Below are positions 60,740-64,000 of a DNA stretch of 64,000 nt, piece after piece. A program made the translations under genes and the position numbers. Under the pieces are notes generated by a model. That model worked only from the letters and a program-made list of their open reading frames with translations, did no database searches and had not been told where the DNA came from. The DNA is taken from assembly GCA_039024435.1 (NCBI GenBank), contig JBCCQH010000023.1, positions 1 through 64,000 on the forward strand, given 5' to 3'. Each line of letters begins with the position of its first letter. The stretch's first letter is position 1. The DNA is from JBCCQH01 sp039024435. GTDB lineage: Bacteria > Bacteroidota > Bacteroidia > J057 > JADKCL01.

Positions 60740-61288
60740 TTAGAATACATCAAAGTAAGGATCGTCGACTTCTTGCTCGGCAATCGCGAATGCACCCGAC
60801 TTCTTCATGATGTCTTCGGCTTTGTCCTTGTCGTACAAACGCGCCTGGTCCACCGCCACCACAAACACGTCGTCGGTCACCCGCTCGTCAAAAATGATCG
60901 TCTTCTTCCAGGGAAAGAGTTTGTTCACGAAGAGGAACGTAAATACCATCCCAAAAGCAGCAAACAACACCGTCAACTCGAAGGTCACCGGTACCAAAGC
61001 CGGTCCTTGAAAGAAAGGCTTCCCCCCGATGTCAATCGGCCAGTCCCAGACCATCATATAGACCTGCATCAGAACGGCCAGGGTCGTACCGGTCAGACCG
61101 AAGAAGAAAGCCGCCACCGTCAAGCGCGAACGCTTAAAGCCGAGCAGTTTCTCCATCCCGTGGATCGGAAACGGCGAGTAGACATCGTAGACCCGGATCC
61201 CCTCTGCGCTGAGCGCCTTCACGGAAGCCGAAGTCGTGTCCGGGTCTTTGAACTTACCCAATAGGAACTTCTGCGTGCTGTTCTGCAT
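60740..61288 (-). CDS. actD: Alternative complex III subunit ActD (DUF3341)
   Basis: A 182-aa membrane-anchored subunit of the Act complex. It opens with LLGKFKDPDTTSASVKALSAEGIRVYDVYSPFPIHGM, the DUF3341 signature, then two membrane helices (LTVAAFFFGLTGTTLAVLMQVYMM; VPVTFELTVLFAAFGMVFTFLFV) and ends in a DDRFxV-like block (DERVTDDVFVVAVD). Overlaps the end of ActC by 35 bases. Confidence 0.92.
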   Translation of the reverse strand: MQNSTQKFLLGKFKDPDTTSASVKALSAEGIRVYDVYSPFPIHGMEKLLGFKRSRLTVAAFFFGLTGTTLAVLMQVYMMVWDWPIDIGGKPFFQGPALVPVTFELTVLFAAFGMVFTFLFVNKLFPWKKTIIFDERVTDDVFVVAVDQARLYDKDKAEDIMKKSGAFAIAEQEVDDPYFDVF

Positions 61289-62657
61289 ATTCTTCTTGTG
61301 GACTGTGGGGTACTTTAATCAGAGTTTTCACTTCAAACATGTTGACAACCGGGAAGAACTTGGCAAACAGGAAGAAGAAGGTAAAGAAGATGCCAAAAGT
61401 TCCCAGCAGGATCCCAAATTCGATCCAGGTCGGGGTGTACATTGCCCAGGAAGAGGGCAAATAGTCGCGGTGCAGGGAGGTCACAATGATCACGAAGCGC
61501 TCAAACCACATCCCAATATTCACGAATATCGAAAGGATGAACGTCGCCAGCATCGACTGCCGAATTTTCTTGAACCAGTAGAGCTGCGGCGTGAACACGT
61601 TGCAGGACATCATGATCCAGTAAGACCACCAATAAGGACCGAAGGCCCGGTTTACGAAGGCAAAGCTTTCGAAGTGATTGCCTGAGTACCACGCAATGAA
61701 GAATTCCGTCGTGTAGGCAATCCCCACCAGGGAACCCGTCAGCAGAATAATGTAAGCCATGGCTTCCATGTGCTGCAGGGTGATCATGTGTTCCAATTTG
61801 TACACTTTGCGCATCACCACCAGCAGGGTTTGCACCATCCCGAAACCGGAGAAGATGGCTCCCGCGACGAAGTACGGTGGGAAAATGGTAGTGTGCCACC
61901 CAGGAATCACCGAGGTCGCAAAGTCAAAGGATACAATCGTGTGTACCGAAAGGACCAGCGGGGTCGCCAGACCGGCCAGAATCAAAGAAACCAATTCGAA
62001 GCGATACCAAGTCTTCGCCGAACCATTCCAGCCCAGCGCCAGACCTCCGTAAGCCAGTTTCGCAATCTTGCCTTTGGCGCGGTCCCGCACCGTCGCGAAG
62101 TCAGGCACCAAGCCGAGGTACCAGAACACCAATGAGACCGAGAAGTAGGTCGAGATGGCAAACACGTCCCAGAGCAGCGGCGAATTGAAGTTCACCCACA
62201 GCGGTCCGCGCGTATTCGGCAACGGCAGTACCCAAAATGCACCCAACCAGGGACGCCCCATGTGGATGACCGGGAAGACCGCCGCACAAATGACGGCAAA
62301 AATCGTCATGGCCTCCGCAGAGCGGTTGATCGAGTTGCGCCAGGTCTGGCGGAACAGGAGCAAAATGGCCGAAATCAGCGTACCAGCGTGACCGATCCCC
62401 ACCCAGAACACAAAGTTCGTGATGTCAAAGGCCCAACCAATGGTCTTGTTCAGACCCCAGGTTCCAATCCCGACCCAAAGCGTGTATCCGAGACAGAAAA
62501 GCCCGATGCCCAGCGCCACCATCGAGAGTCCGGTTGCCATCAACCAAAGCTTGTTCGGCTTTGACTCCAACGGCTTGAGGACACTCTCGGTCACGTCGTG
62601 GTAAGTCAACCCTCCGGTTACTTCCTGTGCTCGAATTGGCGAAGTGTAATGTCCCAT
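61254..62657 (-). CDS. actC: Alternative complex III subunit ActC (NrfD/PsrC family)
   Basis: A 467-aa integral membrane quinol-oxidising subunit with about ten helices. Family marks are GIGTWGLNKTIGWAFDITNFVFWVGIGHAGT, HMGRPWLGAFWVLPLPN, and GWHTTIFPPYFVAGAIFSG. The His in GHAGT and the conserved Arg are the likely quinone-site residues of NrfD-like proteins. It lies 50 bases after ActB and overlaps ActD by 35 bases. Confidence 0.95.
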   Translation of the reverse strand: MGHYTSPIRAQEVTGGLTYHDVTESVLKPLESKPNKLWLMATGLSMVALGIGLFCLGYTLWVGIGTWGLNKTIGWAFDITNFVFWVGIGHAGTLISAILLLFRQTWRNSINRSAEAMTIFAVICAAVFPVIHMGRPWLGAFWVLPLPNTRGPLWVNFNSPLLWDVFAISTYFSVSLVFWYLGLVPDFATVRDRAKGKIAKLAYGGLALGWNGSAKTWYRFELVSLILAGLATPLVLSVHTIVSFDFATSVIPGWHTTIFPPYFVAGAIFSGFGMVQTLLVVMRKVYKLEHMITLQHMEAMAYIILLTGSLVGIAYTTEFFIAWYSGNHFESFAFVNRAFGPYWWSYWIMMSCNVFTPQLYWFKKIRQSMLATFILSIFVNIGMWFERFVIIVTSLHRDYLPSSWAMYTPTWIEFGILLGTFGIFFTFFFLFAKFFPVVNMFEVKTLIKVPHSPQEEYAEQHAEVPIG

Positions 62658-62707
62658 TTGGTTTCTTTTTTCCTTCGTCGTTTATCTAATCAGTTCAACG
62701 CTCCGAC

Positions 62708-64000
62708 TCAGGTGGTCGGATTTTCGCTTTCGTCTTCTCCCCGGTTCCGCACCTTCGTCAAGTAAAGGACGCTCGGCAAGGTTTTTACATCTTCCAGTGC
62801 GTGGTAACCCCGCTTGTTGTGGTACAGCTTGTAGATCTCCGAGGAAGTATCGTTGAGGTCCCCGAAGACCACGGCGTCTGCCGGACAGGACTGCCCACAA
62901 GCGGTCTTCATGTCTTCGTCGTTCAACTTCCGCCCTTCGACCTTCGCCTTGAGTTTCATGTCCTGGATGCGCTGCACGCAGAAAGAGCATTTTTCCATCA
63001 CCCCACGGGCCCGCACCGTAACGTCCGGATTCAGCACCAAACGACCGATTTTGTCGTGCTGGGCCACATTGACGTCCTTGAAATCGTCGTTCCAGTAGTA
63101 GCTGAACCAGTTGAACCGGCGCACTTTGTAAGGGCAGTTGTTTGCGCAATAGCGCGTCCCGATACAGCGGTTATACACCTGCTGGTTCAGCCCTTCGTCA
63201 CTGTGGACCGTAGCCAGTACCGGACAAACCGTCTCGCAGGGAGCGTTGTCGCACTGCTGGCACATCATCGGCTGGTGCACCATTTCCAATTTGCCTTCCT
63301 GGTCGGCGGGATCGCCTTTGTAGTAGCGGTCGATCCGCAGCCAGTGCATCTCGCGGCGGTTGGCCACTTCCTCCCGACCTACTGTAGCGATATTGTTCTC
63401 CACGTTGCAACTCACGATGCAACTTCCACAACCGGTACAAGCATTCAGGTCGATGGCCATCGCCCAATGGTGCCCTTTCTTGTCGTGGATGTTCCACAGC
63501 GAAAGCATGTGGTGACCCGAAGGACGCTTGTTTCCCGCGACCCGGCTTTTGCGGTAGGCGCTGAGGGTCGTTTCTTTCACGATGTAATCACCGACCCGGT
63601 TTTCAATTTCCTTCCGCTTGCCGTCGCCCCCTTCCCCATCACTCATCAGTTCATAACCGATAAAGGTCTGGGTCTTGGCCATCCGGATGTTTTCTCCTTT
63701 CGGAGTCACCGAAGCGCCCTGGGAGACATAAGAGAAGCTGCCATTTTCGACGCCCACCATCGGGTAGACATTTTTGCCGACACCTTTGGCGACCTTGCCC
63801 GCAATGTCACCGCGGCCGTAACCGACCTTGATGGCGTAGGTATTTGCCGCCTGTCCCGGTTGTACGATGATCGGCAGATCGACGGACTTGCCCCCTACTT
63901 TCAGAGTGGCGATGTCACCATCGGACCAGCCTTCTTGCTTCGCGTTGACGTAGGGTACACATATATAGTTGTCCCAGGTCACCTTGGTGATGGGATCGGG
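62708..64000 (-). CDS. actB: Alternative complex III subunit ActB, C-terminal part (Fe-S subunit), cut by the window edge
   Basis: The frame is open to the right edge; about 430 residues are visible and a GTG near 63982 is only an internal codon. The first part is the end of a molybdopterin-oxidoreductase-like domain (VGGKSVDLPIIVQPGQAAN). After a linker it has a ferredoxin-like domain with four Cys clusters: CTGCGSCIVSC, CQQCDNAPCETVC, CIGTRYCANNC and CSFCVQRIQD...CGQSC. In ActB these hold three 4Fe-4S and one 3Fe-4S centre. It passes electrons from quinol oxidation towards the cytochrome subunits. The first gene of the cluster (ActA) is outside the window. Confidence 0.95.
   Translation of the reverse strand, partial: PDPITKVTWDNYICVPYVNAKQEGWSDGDIATLKVGGKSVDLPIIVQPGQAANTYAIKVGYGRGDIAGKVAKGVGKNVYPMVGVENGSFSYVSQGASVTPKGENIRMAKTQTFIGYELMSDGEGGDGKRKEIENRVGDYIVKETTLSAYRKSRVAGNKRPSGHHMLSLWNIHDKKGHHWAMAIDLNACTGCGSCIVSCNVENNIATVGREEVANRREMHWLRIDRYYKGDPADQEGKLEMVHQPMMCQQCDNAPCETVCPVLATVHSDEGLNQQVYNRCIGTRYCANNCPYKVRRFNWFSYYWNDDFKDVNVAQHDKIGRLVLNPDVTVRARGVMEKCSFCVQRIQDMKLKAKVEGRKLNDEDMKTACGQSCPADAVVFGDLNDTSSEIYKLYHNKRGYHALEDVKTLPSVLYLTKVRNRGEDESENPTT

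Overview
The window looks like the chromosome of a free-living, aerobic member of the Bacteroidota, most likely a Saprospiria/Lewinella-type bacterium. Four things support this: proteins with C-terminal type IX secretion (T9SS) sorting tails, an alternative complex III (Act) cluster joined to a caa3-type cytochrome oxidase cluster, a tRNA promoter of the Bacteroidota TTG-N19-TAnnTTTG type, and fairly high G+C. No species can be named from the sequence alone.

Layout. (1) 1-8.1 kb: tail of an ISXO2-like transposase, an SDR oxidoreductase, a secreted S9 peptidase, a DUF1800/DUF1501 pair and a T9SS-tagged protein. (2) 8.2-13.4 kb: a TPR sensor histidine kinase and an HxlR-regulated redox cluster, separated by copies of a ~166-bp inverted-repeat-ended element (three here, one at 36.3 kb, and a diverged relative at 10.6 kb). 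(3) 13.5-36.2 kb: an accessory region with three large proteins that lack signal peptides but share a short N-terminal PP-x-F motif. Each is followed, with no gap, 1 base or a 4-base overlap, by a secreted protein or lipoprotein. The three are a 1312-aa multi-domain peptidoglycan hydrolase, a 334-aa JAMM-like protein and a 2560-aa LysM/SH3/C39-like protein. Between them lie a secreted S51 peptidase, a small unknown gene, and a group of surface-type genes, one broken and one frameshifted. (4) 36.6-49 kb: tRNA-Leu(UAA), a small secreted protein, a 1725-aa kinase/ATPase/GAF/adenylate cyclase fusion next to an MpaB/Lcp-like oxygenase, tRNA-Gly(GCC) with its own promoter and terminator, cystathionine beta-synthase, a LysM protein and an O-antigen ligase-like protein. 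(5) 49.1-64 kb: one minus-strand respiratory supercluster, ActB-C-D-E-F, then CoxB-CoxA, heme A synthase, heme O synthase, two CoxC, CoxD, a SCO protein and two small accessory proteins.

How the genes work together. The respiratory cluster encodes a route from menaquinol through Act to cytochrome c and oxygen, plus heme and copper maturation factors. The middle region reads as three candidate effector/partner modules: tagged, leaderless proteins, mostly with wall-directed domains, each beside an exported partner. This fits cargo of a contractile injection system whose structural genes lie outside the window. The motif match is visible in the sequence; its link to injection systems is from recall of related proteins and is inference. 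No rRNA, CRISPR array or complete IS is seen.
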